A stretch of DNA of 64,000 nt from DATKZM01 sp035527975 (GTDB lineage Bacteria > Pseudomonadota > Alphaproteobacteria > JAPULJ01), in NCBI GenBank assembly GCA_035527975.1, contig DATKZM010000037.1, forward strand, positions 41,467-105,466. The letters are read 5' to 3'. The notes under the pieces were generated by a model that saw nothing but the letters and a program-made list of their open reading frames with translations, was not told where the DNA came from and made no database searches. How positions within the stretch are numbered: position 1 is the stretch's first letter; the number at the start of each line of letters is the position of its first letter. Shown here piece after piece: positions 46,029 to 54,993 of this stretch. The translations under genes and the position numbers were made by a program.

Positions 46029-46103
46029 ATTCAACAATCAAGCCAAGGCCCTAATTCAACAATCAAACCAGGGCCCTCATTCAACAATGAAACCAAGGCC
46101 CTC
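46029..46103 (+). repeat. Three tandem 25-bp repeats
   Basis: Three consecutive copies of ATTCAACAATSAARCCARGG followed by CCCTM (46029-46053, 46054-46078, 46079-46103), differing at only a few positions. They run directly into another CTGAGCCTGTCGAAGG repeat (to about 46127) and end 52 bases before the AhpD-like gene. There are no spacers, so this is not a CRISPR. Confidence 0.9.
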
Positions 46104-46155
46104 ATCCTGAGCCTGTCGAAGGACGAGGGCCGCCCCGACCAAGGAGCAAAAACCC

Positions 46156-46800
46156 ATGGACACCCCCGTCCCCACCATCACCATCGAGGCCGATCCGATC
46201 ATTCCCTACGTCGATGAGGCGAACTACCCCGACCGTCTGCGCCCGATCCTGGAGCCCTACATGTCGCGCATGGGCTTCATCCCGAATGCGCTGAAGCTGC
46301 ACATGCACCGGCCGGAAATCGCCGAAACGCTGTGGAAGCTCAACTCCAACATTATGCGTGACCCCTCCTCCACCGTGGACCAGCAGTTGAAGCGCAAGCT
46401 TTCCGCCGTGGCCTCGACCGGCAATGGCTGCAATTACTGCACGTCGCATTGCTGCGGTATGCTGAAGAGCCAGACCGGCACGGGGGCCGAAGGCTGGGGC
46501 ATGGAGGAGGCAACGCTGCAGGCGCTGGTCGATGGCACCGGCGGCTGGGCCGACGAAGGCGAGAAGGCCGCCATCGACTTCGTGCGCGAGGCGACCGCCG
46601 ATCCCGCCAACGTTCTGGCGTCCACCCACGCCAACCTCAAGGCGCATTTCAGCCCGCCGCAGATCGTCGAGATCGCCATGGTCGCGAGCTTTTGGAAACT
46701 CTACAACACGCTCCACGACTGCCTGAACATCCCGATCGAGAACCACGTCCTGCACGACACCGGCTACACCACAATGGCCGCGAAGAAAGCGTATGGCTGA
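46156..46800 (+). CDS. Carboxymuconolactone decarboxylase/AhpD-like protein
   Basis: A 214-residue helical protein with the redox or catalytic motif Cys92-Asn-Tyr-Cys95 followed by His98, as in AhpD-type peroxidase partners. GYxxNALKLHMHRPEIAETLW near the N-terminus is common in this family. AAGGAGCAAAAACCC precedes the ATG. It probably has an antioxidant role, or handles a lactone, next to a decarboxylase and a MarR regulator. Confidence 0.87.
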   Translation: MDTPVPTITIEADPIIPYVDEANYPDRLRPILEPYMSRMGFIPNALKLHMHRPEIAETLWKLNSNIMRDPSSTVDQQLKRKLSAVASTGNGCNYCTSHCCGMLKSQTGTGAEGWGMEEATLQALVDGTGGWADEGEKAAIDFVREATADPANVLASTHANLKAHFSPPQIVEIAMVASFWKLYNTLHDCLNIPIENHVLHDTGYTTMAAKKAYG

Positions 46801-46817
46801 TAGTGGCGCCCTGCGGC

Positions 46818-46925
46818 CCTTCGTCCTTCGACAAGCTCAGGATGAGGGAAAGGAATTGACCGGCATCGACGCCTGACACGCCTGTCAATTGCCGCCCTCA
46901 TCCTGAGCCTGTCGAAGGACGAGGG
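46818..46925. repeat. Two inverted CTGAGC/GTCGAAGG hairpin repeats
   Basis: CCTTCGTCC-TTCGACAAGCTCA-GGATGAGG (46818-46847) and CCCTCATCC-TGAGCCTGTCGAA-GGACGAGGG (46895-46925) are each hairpins, and they are inverted relative to each other. Such head-to-head pairs are the usual form of bacterial interspersed mosaic elements. Confidence 0.85.
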
Positions 46926-46972
46926 CGGGCTGCGCGCTTGAACCATCACACTGTACGAGAGGCCAGCCCCGC

Positions 46973-47551
46973 GTGAGTAAATCCGACCACGCCCTGCCGC
47001 CCACCGTCTCCCAAGGCGCGCTGCTCTCGGGCGGCAGCGATGCGCGCTTTCGCCAGATGGTCTACGACCTCTTCACGGTCTCGGTGCGCATGGAGACGGT
47101 GCGCGACGCGCTGGCCAAGGATCTCGGCGTCTCCGGCCCGCAATACTCGATCCTGATGGCGATCGCGCGCCTCGCCGGAACGGGCGGCGTGCCTGTCGGC
47201 CAGGTCGCCGACCAGCTCCACGTCACTGGCGCTTTCGTGACGGTGGAGACGGGCAAGCTGGTGCGCGCCAAACTGGTCGAGAAATCGCCCAATCCCAAGG
47301 ACGGGCGGAGCGTGCTGCTGCGTCTTTCCGAGCGCGGGGCGAAACGCCTCGAACGCCTTGCCCCCAAAGTATGCGCGGTCAACGACCGCTTCTTCGGCGT
47401 CCTCGATCGTGCCGATTTCGAGACCCTGGCCCGTATCGCCTCGGCGCTCGTACAACGCTCCGACGGTGCGGTCGCGATCGCCCGCACGGGTCAGTTGGGC
47501 CCGGACGCCGCGATCCCCCGATCCGCCGCGATCGGGCCCGACCCCGCCTGA
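46973..47551 (+). CDS. MarR family transcriptional regulator
   Basis: A 192-residue winged-helix protein. ISGP-like GVSGPQYSILMAIARLAG and VADQLHVTGAFVTVETGKLV are the helix-turn-helix region, and SPNPKDGRSVLLRLSERG is the wing. It starts with GTG and lies downstream of the decarboxylase/AhpD pair, so it may control them. It closely resembles the second MarR gene at 55676 in size and N-terminal layout, so the two are likely paralogues. Confidence 0.9.
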   Translation: MSKSDHALPPTVSQGALLSGGSDARFRQMVYDLFTVSVRMETVRDALAKDLGVSGPQYSILMAIARLAGTGGVPVGQVADQLHVTGAFVTVETGKLVRAKLVEKSPNPKDGRSVLLRLSERGAKRLERLAPKVCAVNDRFFGVLDRADFETLARIASALVQRSDGAVAIARTGQLGPDAAIPRSAAIGPDPA

Positions 47552-47793
47552 ACCCGGCCCGCCGCCCGATTTATCGGATTTTCATCATATTTGGGTAAAA
47601 CAAACGGCTTTTGGTCCGAGGCGAAGAAGCCCCGATCACACCGGTTGGGCGGGGGAAAAGCGCGCTGCCTTGGCGTTACATCCCCCCGGTGGGTCAGGCG
47701 AGCTGCGATCGGCTCCCGCCTGACCACGGTGAATTCATATGGTCTTCCCCTTGGATGGCATGGGGACCGCCAGACAATGGGCAGCGAAGGCTG

Positions 47794-50523
47794 ATGGTTC
47801 GATACCTCAACAACCTGCGGATCCAGACCCGGATCGCAATACTGGCGGTGCTGACGGTCCTCGGTGTCGCGGTCGCCGGCGCCGTGGGGCTGGTCACAGA
47901 CCGCATCGTCAATGCGGTGCTCGAGGAGGAAGAGCTCTTCGAAAGGCGGGTATTCCTGACCAAGGACATCCAGGCGAACCTGCTCGAGATGCGCCAGGCC
48001 GAACTGATCTTCCTGTTGGCCAAGGACCCGAGCTTCGTCACGCGCCACGGCGGCCATAGCCGCCTTGCCTTGCGCGCGCTTGACCGATTGACGGCGCTGC
48101 CGCGCGCGGGGCTGCCCGATACCCGGATCCGGCACTTGCAGGCTGCGATGCGCCGCTACCCCCAGAATTTCGCCGGTGTCGTGCGGCTCGAAAATGTGCT
48201 GGGGCTCGACCACAATTCCGGGCTGCATGGTGAATTCCGCCGCGCGGCCCGTGCCATAGAGGCGAGGCTCACGCGGGGCGGCGCCTCCCAGCTTGTGGCA
48301 AAGCTGTTGCCGGTACACCGCCTCGAGATGGCCATCATCCAACGCGGAATGTCGAAAGACATCGCTCGCCTGGACGCGAAGATGGCGGGATTCGTTACCC
48401 AGCTGAACAGATCGCGGCTTACGCCAAATGCGAAGGCCGAGATCGGGCTGCTGGCCAGCGAATACCGCCGCAAGGTTCACGCCTGGGCCACCGCCAATAT
48501 CGCGCTGAAGCGGCAGATGAGGGCGCTCGACGCGAGCTATGAGGCGATGCGGGCCGATCTCGCCGCGATCATCGCCAGCGCCAAGGCCGCGCACAAAGAT
48601 GCCAACAAAGAGATCGTCTGGATCCAGCGTGCCGAGCTGATCGCCACGCTGGCGGTGAGGCTCCTGATCCTCCTGGGCACGATCGCCCTCGCCATCGCGA
48701 TCGGGCGTAGCATCACCGTGCCGCTTGCAAAGATCAACACGGCCCTCACCGATCTCGCCGAGGGCGATACCGAGCGGAATATCCCAGGCGTGGAGCGGCG
48801 CGACGAGATCGGCGATATCGCCCGCGCCGCCGTCGTGTTCAAGGAGAACGCGATCGCCCGGGCCAGCGCGGAAGCGACCAGCGAGGCGAAATCGTCGTTT
48901 CTCGCAACCGCCAGTCACGAAATTCGCACGCCGATCAACGGCATCATCGGCATCGCCGATCTGCTGCTGGACTCGCCGCTCAACGAGAAGCAGCAATCGC
49001 TCGTCAAGACATCACAGAAATCCGCCAGGGATCTGGTCGCAATCATCGGCAACGTCCTCGATCACTCCAAGCTCGAAGCCGAGATGGTCGAGCTTGAGGA
49101 CCAGGATTTCGACCTCTACAAACTTGTGGGTCACGTCCTGTCCGTCCTCGGCGTCCAGGCCGCCGAGAAAGTGATCGATCTGAGCTGGCATCATCCGGAG
49201 AACCTGCCGCGGCACCTGAAAGCCGATGCCGGACGGCTCCAGCAGATCCTCCTCAACCTGATCGGCAACGCCGTCAAGTTCACCGAGATGGGCGGTGTCA
49301 CGCTGTTCGTCATACACCGCCCGGCTGACGACGGGACGATCGATCTGCGCTGCGAGATCAAGGATACCGGCATCGGCATCAAGCCCGAGGACCAAGACAA
49401 GCTGTTCGCGCGGTTCACCCAGGCCGACCGCTCGACAACCCGCACCCATGGCGGCACCGGGCTTGGGTTGTCGATTTCCAAGCAGCTCGTCGCGCTGATG
49501 GGCGGCGAGATCGGCCTGCACAGCACACCCGGCGAAGGCAGCACCTTCTGGTTCACCATCCGCTGCGCGATCGGCACCCCGGTAGAAGATACCGATGACG
49601 CCGGCAGCAGCCCGGCGGGTTTGGATAGCGCGAGCGCCGCCCAAGCCCGTGACATCCCGCAAGCCGCAGACGCCAGCGGTCTTCATATCCTCGTCGCCGA
49701 GGACAACCGGGTCAACCAGGCGCTGGTCAAGGAAATCCTTCGGGCGGCCGGCCACACGGTGGAAATCGTCGAGAATGGCGCGGAAGCCATCGAAGCGGTT
49801 CAGCGCGCCGGCTATGATCTGGTGCTGATGGACGTGCAGATGCCGGAGGTTGACGGCGTCTCCGCGACCAAACAAATCCGCGCCTTGCCGGGAGCGCCAG
49901 GTCAGGTGCCGATTATCGCCGTAACCGCCCACGCCATGGCCGGCGATCGCGAGGCCTACATCGCGGCGGGAATGGACGAATACGTCTCCAAGCCCTTCGA
50001 TCGGAAGGTCCTGTTCGAGACCATCGCGCGGACACTCGAAAACCGGCGGCAGGCGCCGAACGGCTCGCAACAGGCGATGAAACCCGCCACGGAGTTGGCG
50101 GCAGCGGCGGGCGACAAAGAAAAGCCGGCCTCGGCAGACCTGGAAGGCACGCCGGTGCCGGCTTCAACCGACCCCGATAGCCTGCCCGTCCTCGAAACAA
50201 AGGTCATCGAGGACTGGAAGTCTTTCCTCAGCCCGGAAAAGTTCAACGAATTGATCGGCTCGCATGTCGGCTTTGCCAGAAGCTGCGTTCCGCTTTTGCA
50301 GGAGCGCGGGCAAACCGGTTCGCTGGCCGAACTGGCCGAGCTGGCGCATGATTTGAAGGGCACGTGCTCGAGCCTTGGAATGGCCAGGGTCCAGCAACTG
50401 GCCGCCGATCTGGAAACGGCCTGCAAGGAAAAGCGCGCACAAGAAGCGCTCGATCTGGTAGGCACCGTGGAAACCGCCATCGTCGACGGCGTGGCCGCGA
50501 TCGAAAAGAAATACGCGGCCTGA
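47794..50523 (+). CDS. Hybrid sensor histidine kinase (HAMP-HisKA-HATPase-REC-HPt)
   Basis: A 909-residue membrane kinase. TM1 lies at about 12-34, a helical periplasmic sensor at about 35-285, TM2 at about 288-312 and then HAMP. HisKA has His375 (ATASHEIRTP); HATPase has N-box NLIGNAVKF (about 487), DTGIGI and GTGLGLS. A receiver with Asp680 (LVLMDVQMP) and a C-terminal HPt with His852 (AHDLKGTCSSLG) complete it. Met at 47794 (MVRYLNNLRI) is taken as start because it puts TM1 at the usual place; the frame opens at 47611. The receiver gene at 50539 is the likely output partner. Confidence 0.92.
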   Translation: MVRYLNNLRIQTRIAILAVLTVLGVAVAGAVGLVTDRIVNAVLEEEELFERRVFLTKDIQANLLEMRQAELIFLLAKDPSFVTRHGGHSRLALRALDRLTALPRAGLPDTRIRHLQAAMRRYPQNFAGVVRLENVLGLDHNSGLHGEFRRAARAIEARLTRGGASQLVAKLLPVHRLEMAIIQRGMSKDIARLDAKMAGFVTQLNRSRLTPNAKAEIGLLASEYRRKVHAWATANIALKRQMRALDASYEAMRADLAAIIASAKAAHKDANKEIVWIQRAELIATLAVRLLILLGTIALAIAIGRSITVPLAKINTALTDLAEGDTERNIPGVERRDEIGDIARAAVVFKENAIARASAEATSEAKSSFLATASHEIRTPINGIIGIADLLLDSPLNEKQQSLVKTSQKSARDLVAIIGNVLDHSKLEAEMVELEDQDFDLYKLVGHVLSVLGVQAAEKVIDLSWHHPENLPRHLKADAGRLQQILLNLIGNAVKFTEMGGVTLFVIHRPADDGTIDLRCEIKDTGIGIKPEDQDKLFARFTQADRSTTRTHGGTGLGLSISKQLVALMGGEIGLHSTPGEGSTFWFTIRCAIGTPVEDTDDAGSSPAGLDSASAAQARDIPQAADASGLHILVAEDNRVNQALVKEILRAAGHTVEIVENGAEAIEAVQRAGYDLVLMDVQMPEVDGVSATKQIRALPGAPGQVPIIAVTAHAMAGDREAYIAAGMDEYVSKPFDRKVLFETIARTLENRRQAPNGSQQAMKPATELAAAAGDKEKPASADLEGTPVPASTDPDSLPVLETKVIEDWKSFLSPEKFNELIGSHVGFARSCVPLLQERGQTGSLAELAELAHDLKGTCSSLGMARVQQLAADLETACKEKRAQEALDLVGTVETAIVDGVAAIEKKYAA

Positions 50524-50538
50524 GATGGTCGGCGGGCA

Positions 50539-50928
50539 ATGAAAAAGCCATTCGACAAGCTGCGGGTCATGGTCGTCGACGACAATGAGCAGGCCCGCAA
50601 CATACTGATCATGGTGTTCGAGCGTCTGGGCATCCAGAAGATTTTCGCCGCCAACGACGGGCTCGAGGCGCAGAACCTCCTCGCCAGCATGGAGGGCTCG
50701 ATCGATCTCATCCTCTGCGACTGGAACATGCCGGTGATGAGCGGCATGGACCTGCTGCGGCAGATCCGCTGGGGTTATCCCGATTTGCCCTTCATCATGG
50801 TGACGGCCAACTCCGATTTGCAAAGCGCCAGGGCCGCCAAGGAACAGGGCGCCACAGACTTCATCGCCAAACCGGTAACCGCAAAGGCCGTCGAGGAAAG
50901 GCTCCGCGCCCTCTTCGAGCAAATGTAA
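50539..50928 (+). CDS. Single-domain response regulator (CheY-like)
   Basis: A 129-residue receiver without an output domain. The acidic pair is in VVDDNE, the phospho-acceptor is Asp61 (LILCDWNMP), Thr is in MVTAN and Lys is in FIAKPV. It starts 15 bases after the hybrid kinase gene, so it is co-transcribed and should receive phosphate from the HPt domain. Output may be through a protein interaction. Confidence 0.93.
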   Translation: MKKPFDKLRVMVVDDNEQARNILIMVFERLGIQKIFAANDGLEAQNLLASMEGSIDLILCDWNMPVMSGMDLLRQIRWGYPDLPFIMVTANSDLQSARAAKEQGATDFIAKPVTAKAVEERLRALFEQM

Positions 50929-51234
50929 CGCAAGCGCGTGACGCCCGCGTGTGACGCCCGAGCCACCACTCCGCGTGGCAACCGCCGGCGCAGGTCAAAC
51001 AACTTATCGGCGATTGTTGGCTTTCGATCCAAGCCGCCACGCGGCATAATCCCCGCTGGCGACATAATCGTCGCTGGCCACCGCCGCGGCACCTTGACCT
51101 TTCCTGAAATGCCAGTGATATTTCACACGAACCATGTCTGCGTCCATTCGTCGCCGGCCCAGCCCCGACGCGGTAGCTGACGGGCCGGTTGGCCGTCAAC
51201 GCGATTGGGCGAAGCACTTTGCGAGGGATCGCCG
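50929..51234. other. Gene-free stretch with no recognised element
   Basis: About 306 bases between the response regulator and the EthD-like gene. I see no protein-like frame, repeat of the window's families or convincing terminator. A promoter for the downstream gene is presumably present. Confidence 0.4.
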
Positions 51235-51567
51235 ATGACCGTGTCCTATTTCGTGCGTTACCAGGGCAGGCCCGCCGACCGGGCCGCATTTGACGCCCAC
51301 TATGCGGGCCCCCATGCCGCACTATTGCGGGATTTTCCGGGCATTCGCTCGCTCATTCTCCACAGCCCGGCGGTCGCTCACGATCCCTGTCCAGTCAATG
51401 ATGCCGGGCTCCATTTGCTTTCCCAGATGGTCTTCGATAGCGAGGATGCCCTCCGCGCTGCGCTGGGTTCTCAGGCCCGCCAGCGCGCCTTCGCCGACCG
51501 CGCCAACTTCCCCCAATTCGACGGCACCATCGCCCACCAGGCCATGCGCGCGGAGACGATCTTTTGA
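51235..51567 (+). CDS. EthD family protein (dimeric alpha-beta barrel)
   Basis: A 110-residue protein with the EthD pattern VSYFVRYQGRPADRAAFDAHYAGPHAALL in the first strand and helix (shown partly), including the HY..PHA motif. GAGGGATCG precedes ATG at 51235. The family accompanies many oxidative degradation pathways. Its stop overlaps the start of the flavin oxidoreductase gene. Confidence 0.82.
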   Translation: MTVSYFVRYQGRPADRAAFDAHYAGPHAALLRDFPGIRSLILHSPAVAHDPCPVNDAGLHLLSQMVFDSEDALRAALGSQARQRAFADRANFPQFDGTIAHQAMRAETIF

Positions 51568-52682
51568 CGGCTGCCAAGGATAGAAGCCTGATCCGTCCGC
51601 CCGGCCGAAACCCGCACCTCTTCCGGCCGATCGAGCTGCGCTCGGTAACGGCCAAGAACCGGATCATGGTCTCGCCGATGTGCCAGTATTCGGCCGAGGA
51701 TGGCGCGCCCACCGATTGGCACTTCCAGCATCTCGCCTCGCGCGCGGTCGGCGGCGCCGGGATCGTCTTCACCGAGGTCGCCCATGTCGAGGCGCGGGGC
51801 CGCATAACGCCGTGGTGCCTTGGGCTCTGGAACGACGAGCAACGCGACCGATTGGCGCGCATCGCCGCGTTCATCGCCGCAGAGAACGCCGTGCCGGCAA
51901 TCCAGATCGGCCATGCCGGGCGCAAGGCGGCGGCCGCGCGGCCGTGGGAGGGCGCCAGACCGCTGGCACTCAGCGATGGTGGCTGGCCCGTGATCGGCCC
52001 CTCGGCAGAGCCCTATGACGACGGTTGGCAGACGCCCGAGGCGATGGACCAAGCGACCATCGACGAGGTCATCGCGGCTTTTGCCTCTGCGAGCCGCCGC
52101 TCGCGCGAAGCCGGATTTCGATTGGTGGAAATTCACGCCGCGCATGGTTACCTGTTGCACGAATTCCTCTCGCCGCTTTCGAACCGCCGCAACGACGCCT
52201 ATGGCGGCGACCTCGCTGGTCGGGCGCGCTTGCTTATGGAGGCGATCGACGCGGTGCGCGGCGAGTGGCCGGCCGAGTTGCCGCTCTTCCTGCGCCTCTC
52301 GGCCACCGAATGGGTTGAGGGCGGCTATGGCCCTGATGACACGATCGCGCTTGTCAAACTGATCGCCGCGCGCGGCGACGTCGATCTCATCGACTGCTCC
52401 TCCGGGGGCAACCACCCCGAACAGGAGATCCCGATCTTTCCCGGCTACCAGGTCCGCTTCGCCGAGGCGATCAAGCGCGAGACCGGCATGATGACGGCGG
52501 CGGTGGGGTTGATCCACACGCCGGAGCACGCCGAGGAAATCATCGCCAACGGCCGTGCCGATATCGTGGCACTGGCGCGCACGCTGCTCCATGACCCGTA
52601 CTGGCCGCTGCACGCCGCGGCCAAGCTAAAGGCGGCCAACGTCGCCTGGCCGGCGCAGTATGAACGCGGAAATATCTTCTAG
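51564..52682 (+). CDS. NADH:flavin oxidoreductase, old yellow enzyme family (YqjM-like)
   Basis: A 372-residue FMN TIM-barrel enzyme. MVSPMCQYSAEDGAPTDWH holds the FMN-contacting Cys of the YqjM class; IQIGHAGRKA and IHAAHGYLLHEFLSPLSNRR carry the substrate-binding His/His or His/Asn pair and Arg. It begins with TTG overlapping the EthD stop; no ATG fits. It reduces activated C=C bonds; in this setting probably an enone or unsaturated catabolite. Confidence 0.9.
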   Translation: MTAAKDRSLIRPPGRNPHLFRPIELRSVTAKNRIMVSPMCQYSAEDGAPTDWHFQHLASRAVGGAGIVFTEVAHVEARGRITPWCLGLWNDEQRDRLARIAAFIAAENAVPAIQIGHAGRKAAAARPWEGARPLALSDGGWPVIGPSAEPYDDGWQTPEAMDQATIDEVIAAFASASRRSREAGFRLVEIHAAHGYLLHEFLSPLSNRRNDAYGGDLAGRARLLMEAIDAVRGEWPAELPLFLRLSATEWVEGGYGPDDTIALVKLIAARGDVDLIDCSSGGNHPEQEIPIFPGYQVRFAEAIKRETGMMTAAVGLIHTPEHAEEIIANGRADIVALARTLLHDPYWPLHAAAKLKAANVAWPAQYERGNIF

Positions 52683-52699
52683 GGACCGGCGCTGATCTC

Positions 52700-53389
52700 A
52701 TGGACAGTGGAAGCACGCTCACCCTGGCCCTCGACGGCGCGCCCGCGCTTGACGCCGGCATTGGCGAGCTCGTGATCGCCGGCTGGACGGGGCGCGACCA
52801 CGCCGCGATGGAGGCGCATATCGTCGAGCTCGAAGCCCTCGGCATCGCGCGTCCGAAGACGACGCCGATCTTCTACCGCGTCGCCGCCTCGCTGCTGACG
52901 ACCGATGCCGGGATCCAGGTCGCCGGCGGGGACTCCAGCGGCGAGGTCGAAGCGGTCATCCTCAGCCTCGCGGGCGGCCTCCATATCGGCGTCGGCTCCG
53001 ACCACACCGACCGCAAGGTCGAGGCCTACGACATCACCATCTCCAAACAGGCCTGCGCCAAGCCGCTGGGGCCCGCGCTCTGGCGTTTCGACGAGGTCGC
53101 CGACCATTGGGACGATCTGGTGTTGCGCTCCTGGACCACGGTCGCGGGCAAACGCCGCGCCTATCAGGAGGGCAGTGCTGCCAGGATGAGCCATCCGCGC
53201 GAGCTCATGGAGAAATATATGGGGGCCGGCAAGACGCTTGCCGTGGGCACCGCGATGTTCTGCGGCACGCTGCCGGTAATCGGCGCGATCGAGCCTGGCG
53301 AGGTTTTCGAGATCGAATTGGAAGACCCCATTGCCGGGCGCAAACTCACGCATCGCTACGCCACCGAAACACTGCCCGTGGAGAGTTAG
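52700..53389 (+). CDS. DUF2848 domain-containing protein
   Basis: A 229-residue protein matching DUF2848 (LVIAGWTGRDHAAMEAHIVELEALG, GVGSDHTDRKVEAYDI shown as landmarks). The fold resembles fumarylacetoacetate-hydrolase-type proteins, and a hydrolase or decarboxylase role is suspected but not established. It starts 17 bases after the flavin oxidoreductase and ends before a repeat pair. Confidence 0.83.
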   Translation: MDSGSTLTLALDGAPALDAGIGELVIAGWTGRDHAAMEAHIVELEALGIARPKTTPIFYRVAASLLTTDAGIQVAGGDSSGEVEAVILSLAGGLHIGVGSDHTDRKVEAYDITISKQACAKPLGPALWRFDEVADHWDDLVLRSWTTVAGKRRAYQEGSAARMSHPRELMEKYMGAGKTLAVGTAMFCGTLPVIGAIEPGEVFEIELEDPIAGRKLTHRYATETLPVES

Positions 53390-53406
53390 GAAATGCCCGC
53401 GGCCGG

Positions 53407-53490
53407 CCCCCGTGCTTCGACAAGCTCAGCATGGGGACCTGCGATTGGAACTAATCAAGCGCCTCACCCTGAGCCTGTCGAAGGGCGAGG
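53407..53490. repeat. Two CTGAGC/GTCGAAGG hairpin repeats
   Basis: CCCCCGTGC-TTCGACAAGCTCA-GCATGGGG (53407-53436) and CCTCACCC-TGAGCCTGTCGAA-GGGCGAGG (53462-53490). Stem bases differ between copies but remain paired, which shows selection for the fold. Confidence 0.85.
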
Positions 53491-53529
53491 CTGTCCGACA
53501 ATGGCATTATCCGCAAAGGAGGCCCTGAC

Positions 53530-53916
53530 ATGTTGTTCAACAAGCCGCATCTGGAGTTCCACAAACTCGATATGGGCGAGGGCTGGAAAACGCCCGACGG
53601 CTACCCCGCCGGTATCAAGCAGAAGATCCTCGCCTCCGACATCGACGAGGCGGGCAAGAAGGGCAGCCGCTCGCGCCTCTTGAAGTTCGATGCCGGCACC
53701 TACACCACCGAGCCCTTCATCCATGACCACTGGGAGGAGGTCTTCCTGCTCGAAGGCGATCTCATCGTCGGCAACGACGCCGACGGCCAGGGCGGCGAGA
53801 GTTTCGTCGCCAAGACCTATGCCTGCCGCCCGCCCGGCGTCTATCACGGGCCGTTCAAGTCCGAGACGGGCTGCGTGATGTTCGAGATCCATTACTACGA
53901 TGAAGCTGAAGCCTGA
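53530..53916 (+). CDS. Cupin domain-containing protein
   Basis: A 128-residue single cupin. The first motif (FIHDHWEEVFLLEGDL) gives two His and a Glu, and the second (CRPPGVYHGPFKSETGC) gives a His, so a metal site is likely. AAAGGAGG precedes the ATG. It may be an oxygenase, isomerase or ligand-binding protein. The GntR regulator gene begins 19 bases after it. Confidence 0.87.
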   Translation: MLFNKPHLEFHKLDMGEGWKTPDGYPAGIKQKILASDIDEAGKKGSRSRLLKFDAGTYTTEPFIHDHWEEVFLLEGDLIVGNDADGQGGESFVAKTYACRPPGVYHGPFKSETGCVMFEIHYYDEAEA

Positions 53917-53935
53917 TCGGGGATCCGGGCGCGCA

Positions 53936-54673
53936 ATGACGCCAAGGGGCAGATCTGCCGGCGCAGCAGCGCTCACTGATACGGGCGCGGGTTCGCGCGC
54001 GGGCCTGGCGACCGGTCCGGGAGCGTCGGCGCCGCGTCACACCGCGCCCTCGTTGCGCGCCCAGGCCTACGAGGCGATCAAGCGGCGGATCACGACCCTC
54101 GACTACGCGCCGGGCGAACATTTGAACGAAGCGGCGATCTCCGAGCAGCTTGCCATCGGCCGCACTCCGGTCCACCAGGCACTGGACCGGCTGATGCTCG
54201 AGGGCATGATCGACATCATTCCCCGCAAGGGCGTGATCGTGCGCCCGATCTCCCTCGACGAGCATTTGCAACTCACCCAGGTCCGGCTGATCAACGAGCC
54301 TTACTGCGCCAGCCTTGCCGCCGAGCGCGCCGATGCGGACGAGATCAATGCCATGCGCGCGCTTCTCGATCGCGCCCACGGGCGGATGGAGGCGCGCGAC
54401 GTGGCGGGGCTGATGGATCTCGACCGCGATTTCCACGCCTCCATATCGAGCGCCGCCCGCAACCGGGTGCTGGCCGACCTTCTGCTCGGCCTGCACGAGC
54501 GTTCCTTGCGCTTTTGGTTCATCTCGCTCTCCGATGCGCACCATCACAAGCGCGTCCAGCGCGAGCACGAAGCGGTGTTCAGGGCGATCCGCGACCGCGA
54601 CCCCGACCGCGCCGCCGCCGCCGCGCGCGCCCATATCGTATCCTCGCGCGACAACATCATGAAATCGATCTAA
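53936..54673 (+). CDS. GntR family transcriptional regulator, FCD (FadR) type
   Basis: A 245-residue regulator. The N-terminal winged helix (HLNEAAISEQLAIGRTPVHQ, about 65-85) is followed by an all-helical FCD ligand domain with metal-type residues Asp/His (LDRDFHASISSAA) and two further His (AHHHK region, REHEAVF). An Ala/Gly-rich 40-residue extension precedes the helix. ATG at 53936 is preferred to one inside the cupin gene. It probably senses a carboxylic acid and regulates the flavin oxidoreductase-cupin cluster. Confidence 0.9.
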   Translation: MTPRGRSAGAAALTDTGAGSRAGLATGPGASAPRHTAPSLRAQAYEAIKRRITTLDYAPGEHLNEAAISEQLAIGRTPVHQALDRLMLEGMIDIIPRKGVIVRPISLDEHLQLTQVRLINEPYCASLAAERADADEINAMRALLDRAHGRMEARDVAGLMDLDRDFHASISSAARNRVLADLLLGLHERSLRFWFISLSDAHHHKRVQREHEAVFRAIRDRDPDRAAAAARAHIVSSRDNIMKSI

Positions 54674-54993
54674 GCAGGCTCGAGCCGCGAAGCGGACCGA
54701 GCAACAGCCGCAGCATCCACCTCAACGGTCATTCCCGCGCCCATCGACAAGCTCAGGAGTGGGAATCCAGGGATCCCAGGGCGCCGATATTTCCGGTTTC
54801 GCTGGATCCCCGCTTGCGCGGGGATGACGCGGGGTGAGGCGGCCACTAGCACTGCGCCAGTACTGCCGCGGCGGTCCCGCGTGCAGCGTTGTCAAGGCGC
54901 GCCTGGTGGCGCATCATTCAAGGGTTCGATCGGGCGGAAGGGACAATACAAATACCCCCGATCTGGAAAAGGGAGACACGAAGGGGGAATGCG
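54674..54993. other. Gene-free stretch with hairpin repeats
   Basis: Holds a mixed repeat near 54729-54770 (GTCATTCCCGC... combined with CGACAAGCTCAGGA) and a hairpin GGATCCCCGC-TTGC-GCGGGGATGAC (54804-54828). The rest (54840-54993) is the probable promoter and leader of the secreted protein gene, with GGGAGACACGAAGGGGG upstream of its start. Confidence 0.7.

Noticed and set aside
46029..46103. Tandem 25-bp repeats considered as a CRISPR array
   Set aside because: Units are directly adjacent with no spacers and there are no cas genes.
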